A stretch of DNA of 64,000 nt from Oxalobacteraceae bacterium (GTDB taxonomy: Bacteria; Pseudomonadota; Gammaproteobacteria; Burkholderiales; Burkholderiaceae_D), in the NCBI GenBank assembly GCA_025352145.1, contig JANXTY010000056.1:1-64000 (forward strand), written 5' to 3'. The number at the start of each line of letters is the position of its first letter. Within the stretch, counting starts at the first letter, position 1. Below the pieces are notes generated by a model. The model saw nothing but the letters and a program-made list of their open reading frames with translations, was not told the origin of the DNA and did not search any database. This document shows positions 16,655 to 26,496 of the stretch, piece by piece. Both the position numbers and the translations under genes were made by a program.

Positions 16655-19366
16655 ATGATGATGCAAATAAAATGTATTACCCGATCTGTACTGGAAAATT
16701 GGATAGTCCCACTCGCCGCCCTGATGTTCCTCATCGCGGGCTGCGGTGGAGGAACATCAACCACTGGCTCGCCGTCCGCCACCTTGAAAGCCGTATCGGG
16801 CAGCAGTGCCGTGACTAGCGATTACTACCCCGCCGTGCAACAACTCTATATCGCCTATTTCGGACGACCGGCCGATCCTTCCGGTCTGGTTAATTTTGCT
16901 GCCGCATTAGTCGCTGCGGGCGCGCCAACCGATATCCAAGGTTTAAATGCAGCCTACGGCACCAATGCAACAGTCAGGGCATTGATTGATAATTTCGGTA
17001 CCAGCGAGGAATCAAAAACGTTGTACGGCAGCGATACCAATGCTTTTGTCACCGCCGTTTATCAGGGCCTGTTTAACCGTGCTACGGATGCAGGCGGATT
17101 TGCATTCTGGGTGGGCGCTATCAATAGCGGAACGCTCACTAAAGGCAATGCTGCCATTTCCATCATGGCTGGCGCGCTGGCAAACACCACCACGCAAGGG
17201 AAAGCGGATGCCGCTGCCGTCAACAACAAAGTTATTGCTGCCAATTATTTTACGAATACGGTGTCAACGTTTGCCTATCAGGGAAACACCGCTGCTGCTA
17301 GCGTACGGTCGATGCTGGGAAAAGTTTCCGACACTACCGATACGACGGTATTCCAAGGAACTATCAATAATACGATTGCGGGACTGGCCTCAGCCATATG
17401 GTTTGCTGGGCCGTACACTGGCGTAGCAAGTAGTGTTGACGGCCCAGCTGCGACCGCCAAATTTAATGGCCCTTCGAGTGTAGCCATCGACGCCGCCGGG
17501 AATATCTATGTCGCAGAAGCCAGCAATACGATTCGAAAAATTTCTTTCGCCGGGGTAGTGAGCACCATCGCCGGTACTGCCGGAATTAGTGGATCAACAG
17601 ACGGAACGGGAGCAGCGGCGCGCTTTGATTTGAGTACTTATAGCAAGCTGGCCGTAGATGCTGCAGGCAATCTTTATGTCTGTGATACATACAATCATAC
17701 TATCCGAAAAATTACGCCATCTGGCATGGTAACGACACTGGCAGGTTCAGCAGGTATCGCTGGTTCGGCAAATGGCCTCGGTGCGGCGGCAAGATTTAGT
17801 ACACCCATTGGTTTGACCGTTGACAAAGCGGGCAACGTGTACGTGGCGGATACAGTCAACTCAACCATTCGCATGATTACGCCGAATGGCTTGGTCACAA
17901 CGCTGGCCGGCAGTCCTGGCCTCACCGGCGCAAACGATGGCAACGGTAGTGCGGCTCGTTTTAACTTTCCCTATGCCATTGCAGTAGATTCCGTTGGAAA
18001 CGTTTTTATTGCTGATGCTGCAAACTACACTATTCGAAAAATCACCGCGAATGGAAGCGTGACAACACTTGCAGGAACTGCTGGCATTAAGGGATCTTCC
18101 GACGCCTCGGGTATATCAGCGAAGTTTAACTTCTCGTCTGGCATAGCAATAGATAGTGCCTCCATTGTCTATGTAACAGACTCAAATAGCAGCACTATTC
18201 GTTCGATCACACCGTTTGGTCAAGTAGTTACCATAGCAGGTACGGTGGGAGGCAATAGTCAGGTAGATGGATTCGGCACGGGTGCCGTATTTTCGTACCC
18301 TCATGACCTGACATTGGACAGCAGCGGAAATATTTATGTGGCCGATTTTGGCAACAATGCGATCCGCAAATTCAATACCCAGAAATTAGCATCAACAGTT
18401 GCGGGCGGCGATTACACCTCTGGTTCGACGGATGGTATTAGTAGCGCTGCTCGTTTTAATTTTCCTTTTGGTTTGGCCGTGGATAGCAGTCGAAATGTCT
18501 ACGTGGCAGATACAAATAATCATACAGTACGCAAGATTACGCAAGCAGGTTCGGTAACGACACTTGCAGGCTCCGCAGGTGACATTGGCACAACGGATGG
18601 CTTAGGCGGAGCTGCACGTTTTAATGTTCCGCACGGAGTAGCTGTCGACAGTGCTGGTAATAGTTATGTGGCGGATGCACGGAATCATATCATCCGAAAA
18701 ATTAGTCCATTTGGGATGACAAGTACGCTGGCTGGTTTAGCCGGGGTTTCTGGCAATACCGACGGAGTAGGCTCAGTGGCACGCTTTAACTATCCTAGTG
18801 GACTGGCCGTGGATGCGATAGGAAATGTTTTTGTTGCCGATACCAGCAATCAAACCATACGAAAAATCACGCCTGCAGGTGTAGTCACGACATTGGCAGG
18901 AAGCCCCGGAACCACCGGATCTACCGATGGACTGGGGAGCGCTGCGCGTTTTTATAACCCACTTGGAGTGATATTAGACAGTATTGGAAATGTGTATGTA
19001 CCCGATTATTCCAATTCCATCGTTCGCAAGATCACCCCTGCAGGTTTAGTGACCACTTTTGCCGGTAGTCCCGGTGTCAAGGGATCAGCCAATGGCCAGG
19101 GTGCCTCCGCGAGCTTTTCAAATCCCATCGGGGTTGCTTTAGATAACGAAAACAATGTCTATGTCGCAGACGATGGCAATGACACAATTCGTAAAATTAC
19201 GCCCAACGGTATGGTAACGACAGTGGTTGGCCGCCCGGGATCGGGAGGGCTTGTAATCGACAATGAGGGCGGTTATCTTCCTTTTCCAAAAGGAATAGCT
19301 ATTGATAATAACAATGTGATGTACGTATCCACACTAAATAATATTTTTAAAATTCAGCTACCGTAA
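16655..19366 (+). CDS. lipoprotein with DUF4214 and about 12 NHL repeats
   Basis: A 903-residue protein from the ATG at 16655; the frame is open to 16505, but only the later start gives a signal peptide. The hydrophobic stretch ends in the lipobox LIAGC, so lipid attachment and export are expected. Next is a DUF4214 domain (YYPAVQQLYIAYFGRPADPSG, about residues 45-210), linked with S-layer or extracellular proteins. Eleven complete and one partial NHL repeats of about 55 residues follow, each like NVYVADTxNxTIRKITPxGxVTTLAG. Twelve blades would make two six-bladed propellers. Function is unknown; surface binding or carbohydrate/protein interaction is an inference. A hairpin terminator follows directly. 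Confidence 0.85.
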   Translation: MMMQIKCITRSVLENWIVPLAALMFLIAGCGGGTSTTGSPSATLKAVSGSSAVTSDYYPAVQQLYIAYFGRPADPSGLVNFAAALVAAGAPTDIQGLNAAYGTNATVRALIDNFGTSEESKTLYGSDTNAFVTAVYQGLFNRATDAGGFAFWVGAINSGTLTKGNAAISIMAGALANTTTQGKADAAAVNNKVIAANYFTNTVSTFAYQGNTAAASVRSMLGKVSDTTDTTVFQGTINNTIAGLASAIWFAGPYTGVASSVDGPAATAKFNGPSSVAIDAAGNIYVAEASNTIRKISFAGVVSTIAGTAGISGSTDGTGAAARFDLSTYSKLAVDAAGNLYVCDTYNHTIRKITPSGMVTTLAGSAGIAGSANGLGAAARFSTPIGLTVDKAGNVYVADTVNSTIRMITPNGLVTTLAGSPGLTGANDGNGSAARFNFPYAIAVDSVGNVFIADAANYTIRKITANGSVTTLAGTAGIKGSSDASGISAKFNFSSGIAIDSASIVYVTDSNSSTIRSITPFGQVVTIAGTVGGNSQVDGFGTGAVFSYPHDLTLDSSGNIYVADFGNNAIRKFNTQKLASTVAGGDYTSGSTDGISSAARFNFPFGLAVDSSRNVYVADTNNHTVRKITQAGSVTTLAGSAGDIGTTDGLGGAARFNVPHGVAVDSAGNSYVADARNHIIRKISPFGMTSTLAGLAGVSGNTDGVGSVARFNYPSGLAVDAIGNVFVADTSNQTIRKITPAGVVTTLAGSPGTTGSTDGLGSAARFYNPLGVILDSIGNVYVPDYSNSIVRKITPAGLVTTFAGSPGVKGSANGQGASASFSNPIGVALDNENNVYVADDGNDTIRKITPNGMVTTVVGRPGSGGLVIDNEGGYLPFPKGIAIDNNNVMYVSTLNNIFKIQLP

Positions 19367-19374
19367 TACTAAAG

Positions 19375-19403
19375 AAAAAGCCCACTTCATACGTGGGCTT
19401 TTT
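19375..19403. terminator. bidirectional terminator
   Basis: AAAAAGCCCAC (19375-19385) and GTGGGCTTTTT (19393-19403) form an 11-bp stem with a 7-base loop, with T-runs on both strands. It ends the NHL lipoprotein transcript and can also stop minus-strand transcription coming from waaA. Confidence 0.85.
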
Positions 19404-19501
19404 GTTATACCGTTCAGTATGAAGGAAATGTCCGGGCTAAGCGTATTTGATGTCCGAACTGAAGCGAATCCGCAGCGCAAAACGAGCTGCCTTTAAATCC
19501 A

Positions 19502-20821
19502 TTAACCAAGCAAAACCCGCAACAGCCCCATCGTCCGCGCCGTAGCACCGCGATGCTGCAACGCGAATGATTGCGCCCGCGCGCCCATCTCTGCACATTG
19601 CCACGGCGCTTGCAATAACTGCTGCGCCTTTCGCATCAGATCTGCTGCATCGGCAACCCGCAAGGTAGCGCCCGCAGCCACGGCGTCTTCCGTAATCGTG
19701 CCAAAATTAAAGGTGTTCATACCGATCAACACGGGCTTGCCGAGCGAGCAGGCTTCGATCAGGTTGTGTCCGCCCAGCGCCATCAGACTGCCGCCGATAA
19801 AGGCCAGATCGCAGGCTGCGTAATAGGCGAACATTTCCCCCATCGAATCGCCGAGAAAAACCTGCGCCTGATCGGAAATTGCACAAGAAGATGCATCCGA
19901 CATCACGCTAGTTTGGAACTCTTCAGGCAGCAAAGAACGACGATACAGATGCAAACCACGTCCTTCGACCATGCGCGCCACTTCATCGAAGCGCTGCGGA
20001 TGGCGCGGCACGATGATGAGTAAGGTATGGGGGAAATCGAGCGGAGAAAATGCATCAAGAATCATGGCCTCTTCCCCCTCACGCGTATTGGCACACAAAA
20101 ATATCCGGCGCGTTCCAATCGCCGCACGCAGGGCTGCGCCTTTTGTCAGCATGGCTGCTGGTGGACTCACATCAAATTTAATGCTGCCGGTCACCGCTAC
20201 GTTCCGTGCGCCGAATTCGCGCAGGCGAATGGCATCGGCTTCGGTCTGCGCTGCCACGCAAGCCATGCTTTGCGCAGCCGGGCGCATCAAGGAGGACAAT
20301 CGCTGCGCCTTGACCAGCGAACGAGCCGATAAGCGGGCATTGACCAACGCCACCGGGATCGCATGCGCCGCACATTGGGCGATCAGATTCGGCCACACTT
20401 CTGTTTCCATCAGGATGCAGATACGCGGTGAAAAATGTTGAAGGAAGCGTGCTACCAGCCAACCTGCGTCATACGGCAAATACGACTGCAGCAACGGCAG
20501 GCCACACTGACCGAACAGCGCGTAGCCAGTCGCGCGCCCGGTCGGGGTCATGTGCGTGAGCAGAATCGTTTCGCCTGGATAAGCTTGTAGCAAAGCCTCG
20601 ATCAGCGGCTCGGCTGCCCGGGTTTCTCCGACCGATACGGCATGCACCCAGATCACTTTACGCCTGGTGTCGCGATCTTTCAATGTGCGATAAATACCGA
20701 AACGCTCGGCCACATGCAAGCGATAGCCGGGTTCTTTGCGCCCCCGCGACCAGAGTCTGAATAACGCCAGCGGCAGGGCCAGGTACCAAGCCAGGGAATA
20801 GAGCCGACGCGATAAGGACAT
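19502..20821 (-). CDS. waaA: 3-deoxy-D-manno-octulosonic acid (Kdo) transferase
   Basis: Inner-membrane-associated GT30 glycosyltransferase of 439 residues that adds Kdo from CMP-Kdo to lipid IVA. The N-terminus has a membrane-proximal hydrophobic segment (LAWYLALPLALFRLW). Then come family motifs VHAVSVGETRAAEPLI, the acceptor-side LMETEVWPN, and the CMP-Kdo site (FIGGSLMALGGHNLIEACSLGKP). It begins 3 bp after waaC, so both lipopolysaccharide core genes are one operon. Confidence 0.95.
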   Translation of the reverse strand: MSLSRRLYSLAWYLALPLALFRLWSRGRKEPGYRLHVAERFGIYRTLKDRDTRRKVIWVHAVSVGETRAAEPLIEALLQAYPGETILLTHMTPTGRATGYALFGQCGLPLLQSYLPYDAGWLVARFLQHFSPRICILMETEVWPNLIAQCAAHAIPVALVNARLSARSLVKAQRLSSLMRPAAQSMACVAAQTEADAIRLREFGARNVAVTGSIKFDVSPPAAMLTKGAALRAAIGTRRIFLCANTREGEEAMILDAFSPLDFPHTLLIIVPRHPQRFDEVARMVEGRGLHLYRRSLLPEEFQTSVMSDASSCAISDQAQVFLGDSMGEMFAYYAACDLAFIGGSLMALGGHNLIEACSLGKPVLIGMNTFNFGTITEDAVAAGATLRVADAADLMRKAQQLLQAPWQCAEMGARAQSFALQHRGATARTMGLLRVLLG

Positions 20822-20824
20822 CGC

Positions 20825-21865
20825 TTACGCTCCCATGATGATCGTCGGCGTCATACCCCACACTGCTGGCAACAATATTTTAAGCGCAGCCTGCACTTGT
20901 CCAACGCTAGGCGGGCAACCCTGATCGCCCAGGTTGATGATCTTGTCCGACCAGTCGCCCTGGGTTTTCCAGCACGGCGAATCGCAATAAAGTTCAATCG
21001 TGGGACGATTAAATGCCGCAGCAATGTGCGTCAGGCCAGTATCGACGCCGATCACCAGCACAGCGCGTTGCGCCAGGGTGACGGCTTCCATCATGGTCAG
21101 GCGCGGCAAGACCTGCGCATGGGACATGTGTACGGCAAGCTGCTCGGCTTCCTGTTTCTCCTGGTCTGAACCCCACGCTAACAGCACGGGAAAACCGCGT
21201 TGTGCGAGCATGTTGGCAATCTGTATCCAGTTTTCCGGCGCCCATTTTTTTGCATCACGCGCAGTGCCATGAAAAAATACCACATACTCTTGCTGCGGCA
21301 TCCATTCGGGCAATTGCTGCGGTGCCTGCATATTAAAATCTGCGGGCAGATCCAATGTATACCCCAGTGCAGCCGCTGCGACCATTCTGCCCCGCGTCAC
21401 TGCATGGGTACGGACATCGACCGCAATACTCATCGTGTGAAAAATGCGCGAAATGCCTTCGTAGCCTGAACCTTCCGTACCGTTCGCCAGCCCGATTTTT
21501 TTTCCGCTAGAGACAATGCGCGACAGCCCCATCACGATGCCCGTCTTGAGCAGCCCTTGCGTATCCAACACCACATCGTAAGATTGCTTACGCAAGGCAT
21601 GCAAGAAAGCGCCGATCTCCGCACGCGTGGCGGCCGACAGCAAACTCTTGCGCCAGCGCCGCAGCGCAAATGGAATGATTCGGTTGACGCCGCGACAAAG
21701 CTTGACCAACTCGACGTAATTTTCTTCCACCACCCAGTCAATCTGCGCGTCAGGATAACGGCGCAAGATGTCGCTCACGATGGGCATGTTATGCACCACA
21801 TCACCCATCGATGAAACACGGATGAGGAGAATTTTTAATCCCGGATTCAAAGCAGCGATTGTCAA
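20825..21865 (-). CDS. waaC: lipopolysaccharide heptosyltransferase I
   Basis: GT9 enzyme of 346 residues that adds the first L,D-heptose to Kdo2-lipid A. The start KILLIRVSSMGDVVHNMPIV is the typical WaaC N-terminus, with the conserved Asp after SMG. GTARDAKKWAPENW and GVDTGLTHIAAAF (nucleotide-heptose binding) follow. The gene order pgm-waaC-waaA on the minus strand places it in inner-core synthesis. Confidence 0.94.
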   Translation of the reverse strand: MTIAALNPGLKILLIRVSSMGDVVHNMPIVSDILRRYPDAQIDWVVEENYVELVKLCRGVNRIIPFALRRWRKSLLSAATRAEIGAFLHALRKQSYDVVLDTQGLLKTGIVMGLSRIVSSGKKIGLANGTEGSGYEGISRIFHTMSIAVDVRTHAVTRGRMVAAAALGYTLDLPADFNMQAPQQLPEWMPQQEYVVFFHGTARDAKKWAPENWIQIANMLAQRGFPVLLAWGSDQEKQEAEQLAVHMSHAQVLPRLTMMEAVTLAQRAVLVIGVDTGLTHIAAAFNRPTIELYCDSPCWKTQGDWSDKIINLGDQGCPPSVGQVQAALKILLPAVWGMTPTIIMGA

Positions 21866-21877
21866 AGCGAGCGCACT

Positions 21878-23254
21878 TTAAAACGGCAACACCGCATCGG
21901 GCTTGGCAGCCAAGATAACGCGCTTGAATGCTGCCTGAATCCGGCTCAGGGCTTCCTGAGATTCGCCTTCAAATCGCATCACGACCACTGGCGTCGTATT
22001 CGATGAACGCGCCAGGCCAAAACCGTCGGCATATTCAACCCGTAAGCCATCGATGGTGATGATCTCTGTCGCGCCGGGGAATTGCGCCTCGTTGCGTAAT
22101 TTTTCGATCAGGGCGAAGTTCTCGCCCTCCAGTAAATTCAACTGTAATTCAGGCGTGCTGCTCGACTGCGGCAGGGCATTTAATACCGCCGATGGATCGC
22201 TAACGCGACTCATCAATTCCAGCAAGCGTGCTCCGGCATACAAGCCATCGTCAAAGCCGTACCAGCGATCTTTGAAGAAAACATGGCCGCTCATTTCGCC
22301 ACCCAAAGGCGCGCCGGTTTCGCGCATCTTTGCCTTCACCAACGAATGGCCGGTCTTCCACATCAACGGCTTGCCCCCACGCGCCGCAATCCACGGCGCT
22401 AAGTGCCGCGTACATTTCACGTCGTATAAAATTTCGGCCCCAGGATTACGCGTCAATACATCTTCCGCAAATAACATCAACTGACGATCTGGGTAAATGA
22501 TTTGTCCGTCTTTGGTCACTACGCCCAGACGGTCGCCATCGCCATCGAAAGCCAGGCCAATTTCAGCATCGGTTTTCTGCAAACAACGGATCAAATCCTG
22601 CAAGTTCTCGGGATGTGCGGGGTCAGGATGATGGTTAGGAAAATTGCCATCGACTTCGCAAAACAATTCGACCACTTCGCAACCCATGCCGCGATACAAA
22701 TCACCGGCAAACGCACCTGCCACGCCGTTGCCGCAATCGACCGCAATTTTCATCGGGCGTGCCAACTTCACATCACCAATAATGCGCTGCAAATAAGCGG
22801 CTCCAATGTCATGGGTACTATAGCTACCGGCACCATGAGCGAAATCTTTGCTGATGATTGCTTGATACAACGCCTGGATGGTTTCGCCGTAAATGGCCTC
22901 ACCCGCCAGCACCATTTTGAAACCATTGTAATCGGGAGGATTGTGGCTGCCGGTCACCATGATGCCCGACTGCGCATCGAGAACCTGGGTGCCGAAATAC
23001 ACCATGGGCGTAGCAACGACACCAAGATCGATCACCTTGATTCCCGTCATTTGTAAACCCTGCGCCAGTGCGGCAGTCAACTCTGGGCCAGACAAACGTC
23101 CATCGCGACCGATGACCACTGTGTATTCACCTTTGGCACGCACTGCAGAACCAAATGCCTGACCGATTTGCAGGGCCACCGTGCTATCAAGAGTCTTACC
23201 AACGATGCCGCGAATATCGTAGGCTTTAAAAATAGTTTTGGAGAGGGTGAGCAT
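21878..23254 (-). CDS. phosphomannomutase/phosphoglucomutase
   Basis: Alpha-D-phosphohexomutase of 458 residues, like AlgC/ManB. The phosphoserine loop is TGSHNPPDYNGFK, the metal loop DGDGDRLG, the sugar-binding loop GEMSGHVFF, and the phosphate-contact loop RSSNTTPVVVMRFE. It interconverts 1- and 6-phosphates of mannose or glucose, feeding sugar-nucleotide synthesis for lipopolysaccharide. It sits 12 bp upstream of waaC, supporting this role. Substrate preference cannot be decided from the sequence. Confidence 0.92.
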   Translation of the reverse strand: MLTLSKTIFKAYDIRGIVGKTLDSTVALQIGQAFGSAVRAKGEYTVVIGRDGRLSGPELTAALAQGLQMTGIKVIDLGVVATPMVYFGTQVLDAQSGIMVTGSHNPPDYNGFKMVLAGEAIYGETIQALYQAIISKDFAHGAGSYSTHDIGAAYLQRIIGDVKLARPMKIAVDCGNGVAGAFAGDLYRGMGCEVVELFCEVDGNFPNHHPDPAHPENLQDLIRCLQKTDAEIGLAFDGDGDRLGVVTKDGQIIYPDRQLMLFAEDVLTRNPGAEILYDVKCTRHLAPWIAARGGKPLMWKTGHSLVKAKMRETGAPLGGEMSGHVFFKDRWYGFDDGLYAGARLLELMSRVSDPSAVLNALPQSSSTPELQLNLLEGENFALIEKLRNEAQFPGATEIITIDGLRVEYADGFGLARSSNTTPVVVMRFEGESQEALSRIQAAFKRVILAAKPDAVLPF

Positions 23255-23334
23255 AATTAAAAAAAGAATAGAAGCGCAAGTGCGCGCTCATGAAAGAGGC
23301 GCGGTCAACGAAGAATGCTGAACCGCGTGAAATT

Positions 23335-24420
23335 TTACCGACGAATCATCCACCGGGGCACCTTGAATTTTACAATCCTTGCGTAAAACCAAACGTAGCT
23401 AATCACGAACAACACACAAAACAAAATCAGTACCCCAGTATGCTGCCAAAACAACGTGGCAGGAATCACTGCCATCAGGGACAAGACCCATAGATACGGT
23501 GATGTCAGCGCATTGCGCCGTATTAAAACGCGCGCTTCATCATTGTCCGCCGTGCGTTTTACGATACGACGGAAGATAAGACTGTGCAAATGAATTCCAT
23601 CGGGCATGCCAGGCGGCTTGCCACTTACCCACACACGACGATAAACCGAAAAAAGGGTTTCAACCGCTGGATAGAGCAAGAGCAATGCAGCATACCAAGT
23701 AGATATCTGGGGGTGGTGCATCACCAATAACACAGCCAACTCCGCCAGTACAAAGCCAATAAAATACGCGCCGCCATCACCTAAAAAAATGAGTCCTGCC
23801 GGATAATTCCATACCAGAAAACCGGCAATCGCCCCCACCACCACCAGCGCCATACTGAGCACAAATAAATCCTGTACTTGCCACGCAACATAACTAAGCG
23901 ACAGCAACATACATATGGCGACCACCCCAGCCAAACCATTAAACCCATCGATAATATTGACTGCATTGGCAATCCCCGCAACTGCGAACATCGTCAAAGG
24001 CAATGCAATCCACATCGTTGTGAACGCCCAGCCAGAAAAAATCCAGTCAATCCGATTAATCTGCGCCCCCAAGAGAAAATACGCTACTGCCGCAGCCAAC
24101 ATGGTGAGCGCCAAACGCACCGAGGGCCTGACGCGCCCAGTGTAGTCTTCAACAATGCCACCAATGAAAGCCACTGAAGAACAGAGCAACAGCAACAAGA
24201 TAGGCGCACTGACCAACGGGGCACGCCATATCGATAAAATACCACTACTCATCGTCGCCAGAAAAATGCATAAGCCGCCTATTCTGGGCACCGCATGGTT
24301 GTGGACTTTTTGCACATCCTGAAAATCCGAATCTAAAGCGGGCCCATGAAAAAGCGCATGCTTAATCACCAACAATGTCAGAAAAAGGGAGACAGCAAAA
24401 CTAACCAGAAAAAAAATCAT
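23335..24420 (-). CDS. WecA-like glycosyl-1-phosphate transferase (family 4)
   Basis: Polytopic membrane protein of 361 residues of the MraY/WecA family, moving a sugar-1-phosphate from UDP-sugar to undecaprenyl phosphate. About ten hydrophobic helices are visible. Conserved cytoplasmic motifs are VHNHAVPRIGG near the N-terminus, NIIDGFNGLAG, FLGDGGAYFIGF, and the HIHR-like loop PDGIHLHSLIFRR. The last is a WecA-type rather than MraY-type signature. No O-antigen cluster is attached, so it may initiate a polysaccharide made by genes elsewhere. The lipid-linked sugar is not determinable. Confidence 0.88.
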   Translation of the reverse strand: MIFFLVSFAVSLFLTLLVIKHALFHGPALDSDFQDVQKVHNHAVPRIGGLCIFLATMSSGILSIWRAPLVSAPILLLLLCSSVAFIGGIVEDYTGRVRPSVRLALTMLAAAVAYFLLGAQINRIDWIFSGWAFTTMWIALPLTMFAVAGIANAVNIIDGFNGLAGVVAICMLLSLSYVAWQVQDLFVLSMALVVVGAIAGFLVWNYPAGLIFLGDGGAYFIGFVLAELAVLLVMHHPQISTWYAALLLLYPAVETLFSVYRRVWVSGKPPGMPDGIHLHSLIFRRIVKRTADNDEARVLIRRNALTSPYLWVLSLMAVIPATLFWQHTGVLILFCVLFVISYVWFYARIVKFKVPRWMIRR

Positions 24421-24898
24421 TTTTACCCAGCATGAAACTCAAAATTAAACTCAAAATTATTTATTGAACAGTGAGTGGGAAATTTCACGCAAACTGTCTT
24501 GATATTAAGAAAGGTCGGCCGGTGCACTTCATTAAAAATCCTGAGGGGAAATCAAGGAACACAGGTATAGCGCTAATAGTGGCGCCACAAATACCATCGG
24601 TCCCATTGCCGCCAATCCGCATTTAATTTCTCTGAAGACGCGCCATCCAATAATGGCACTATGTATTTCTACGCTGTCAAACATCAGCGATGTTACCGCT
24701 TCATAATTTATATCCCTTCGCATTATACTCATGCACATCTGATCCATACGCAAAAAACAGGCTCTTGTGTGTAGCAACACACCCAGACCCACTGCCTTCC
24801 AAACCCAAGAGGGGCAGCATGCTCGATGAGTGAAAATACCCCGCGTCATGAAAATTAATGTGTGAGAATTAACCCCTATTATGTGATGGATTATATTT
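24421..24898. other. long intergenic region between wecA-like gene and apaH
   Basis: A 478-bp gap between divergent genes. It must hold the promoters of both, but no convincing hexamer pair was found. The only open frame of note is on the minus strand (see 24532-24738). No repeats or RNA gene were recognised. Confidence 0.4.
24532..24738 (-). CDS. doubtful small membrane protein
   Basis: The C-terminal half of a minus-strand open frame could encode 61-68 residues from Met at 24738, 24732 or 24723. It ends in a hydrophobic helix (GPMVFVAPLLALYLCSLIS). No ribosome site and no recognised family support it, and the longer 124-codon version looks non-coding upstream. It could be a gene remnant. 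Confidence 0.2.
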   Translation of the reverse strand: MCMSIMRRDINYEAVTSLMFDSVEIHSAIIGWRVFREIKCGLAAMGPMVFVAPLLALYLCSLISPQDF

Positions 24899-25723
24899 AT
24901 GACCACTTATGCCATTGGTGATGTGCAGGGCTGCCATCAACAGATGCTTTCTTTGTTAGCAAAGATACGTGGTGCCTCGCCTCAATCTCATATTGTGTTC
25001 CTAGGCGACTTGGTCAACCGCGGACCACAATCACTACAAACGTTAAAACACATTCGCGCACTTGGTTCTAGCGTCCAAACAATATTAGGCAACCATGACT
25101 TGCATTTACTGGCAAGCGCCCATGGAATTCGCCCACCGCAAGAAGCAGATACCTTAGCCGATATTTTGAATTGCCCGGAACGGGAGGATTTATTGGATTG
25201 GGTCCGACGCCGGCCACTGGCGTTATGGATCGACCAACATCTGTTGGTGCATGCCGGTGTTTTACCGCAGTGGACCGCGCAACAAACCATCGAACTGGCG
25301 CATGAGGTTGAAGCAGTGTTACAAGGGCCGGATTGGGTAGATTTTTTGCGGGAGATGTACGGCAACACGCCAGCACAATGGGATGATGCCCTCACGGGGG
25401 TGGAACGACTGCGCTGCATCGTCAATGCACTCACACGCATGCGCTTTTGCACCCCGGAGGGCAGAATGGATTTCAAGGTAAGTGGTAGCGCCGAAGCAGC
25501 ACTTCAGGGAACGCTTCCGTGGTTCGATCTGGCGGAGCGCAAGACGCAAGACATCACGGTGGTATTCGGACATTGGTCGGCCCTGGGCCTCGTCATGCGG
25601 CCCAATTTAATCGGTCTCGATACGGGCTGTTTGTGGGGGGGGAAACTTACTGCGCTACGCCTTGAAGATCGTGTCCTGTTTCAGGTCGGATGTCCACAAT
25701 ATCGTCAGCCTGACAAAGACTAA
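24899..25723 (+). CDS. apaH: symmetrical bis(5'-nucleosyl)-tetraphosphatase
   Basis: Metallophosphatase of 274 residues that hydrolyses Ap4A to two ADP. The calcineurin-like motifs are GDVQGC (residues 7-12), [18 protein letters not shown], and later VHAGVLPQW and GHWSALG. The C-terminal [19 protein letters not shown] is diagnostic for ApaH. Its last 77 bases overlap the 3' end of plsC on the opposite strand, a tail-to-tail overlap. It is not next to ksgA or pdxA as in enterics. Confidence 0.95.
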   Translation: MTTYAIGDVQGCHQQMLSLLAKIRGASPQSHIVFLGDLVNRGPQSLQTLKHIRALGSSVQTILGNHDLHLLASAHGIRPPQEADTLADILNCPEREDLLDWVRRRPLALWIDQHLLVHAGVLPQWTAQQTIELAHEVEAVLQGPDWVDFLREMYGNTPAQWDDALTGVERLRCIVNALTRMRFCTPEGRMDFKVSGSAEAALQGTLPWFDLAERKTQDITVVFGHWSALGLVMRPNLIGLDTGCLWGGKLTALRLEDRVLFQVGCPQYRQPDKD

Positions 25724-26453
25724 TTGGTAGTCCTAGCGCCTGCCCGATCGCTTCGCTGGATGCAACAGCAACTCCTCTACGGCTTGTGCCTTTAGTCTCG
25801 ATTAATGGCAATCGTAACAATTGCGCGGTGATATTTTTTGCTTTGAGAATGCGCTGTATGCTCTGTGCGAAACTCATGTCGCCGATGAACTCAATTGCAT
25901 CATGATGTTCCCCAGCCGCATTCACATAACGCAGCGCATACGGTTGAATAGGCACGTCGGCATCAATCGCCGCTTCAAATAAATTAGCATGAAAGGGCAA
26001 TAAAACGCCTTGCCTGCTGGTCGTGCCTTCCGGGAAAAAAGCCACGCGCTCACCGGCATGGATGCTGGCAACCATGTTCTCGAATATTCTACGTACATCA
26101 CGCCGATTTCCGCGTGCAATAAATATCGTACCGACGCTGTGGCAAAGCCAGCCAATCAAGGGCCAATCACGCACATCTGATTTCGCAACAAAGCGGCATG
26201 GATGCATCGAATTGATGACGAAAATATCAAGCCAGGAAACGTGATTCGCAATGACCATGGCATGCGAGATAGTCTGTGCGCTAGCGAGATCCTTGATCTC
26301 AACTTGAACCCCACAAATGGTAAGCAACTGGCCGGACCATTTTCTAATCCGCCATTCATGGCTGTGCGCATTAGCAAAAGGGAAAACCACTGCACAGGTA
26401 AACAAGCCGACAAGCAAATGCAGCGCGACGCGCAACAGACGGTAAACAATCAT
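25647..26453 (-). CDS. plsC: 1-acyl-sn-glycerol-3-phosphate acyltransferase
   Basis: Membrane acyltransferase of 268 residues that converts lysophosphatidate to phosphatidate. An N-terminal hydrophobic helix ([21 protein letters not shown]) is followed by the catalytic NHVSWLD (HX4D) and the substrate-binding [10 protein letters not shown]. The order and spacing match PlsC. The C-terminus overlaps apaH by 77 bp on the other strand. The gene just upstream on this strand (pyr block) is separated by 43 bp beyond its ATG and transcribed the same way. Confidence 0.9.
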   Translation of the reverse strand: MIVYRLLRVALHLLVGLFTCAVVFPFANAHSHEWRIRKWSGQLLTICGVQVEIKDLASAQTISHAMVIANHVSWLDIFVINSMHPCRFVAKSDVRDWPLIGWLCHSVGTIFIARGNRRDVRRIFENMVASIHAGERVAFFPEGTTSRQGVLLPFHANLFEAAIDADVPIQPYALRYVNAAGEHHDAIEFIGDMSFAQSIQRILKAKNITAQLLRLPLIETKGTSRRGVAVASSEAIGQALGLPISLCQADDIVDIRPETGHDLQGVAQ

Positions 26454-26496
26454 CCTAAAATTATTTTCCTATGGACGAAACAATGAATGAACAAAA

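Noticed and set aside
24532-24906. 124-codon minus-strand frame as a full gene
   Set aside because: Its first half is Cys/His-rich and unlike a real protein; only the last 61-68 codons are kept as a doubtful feature.
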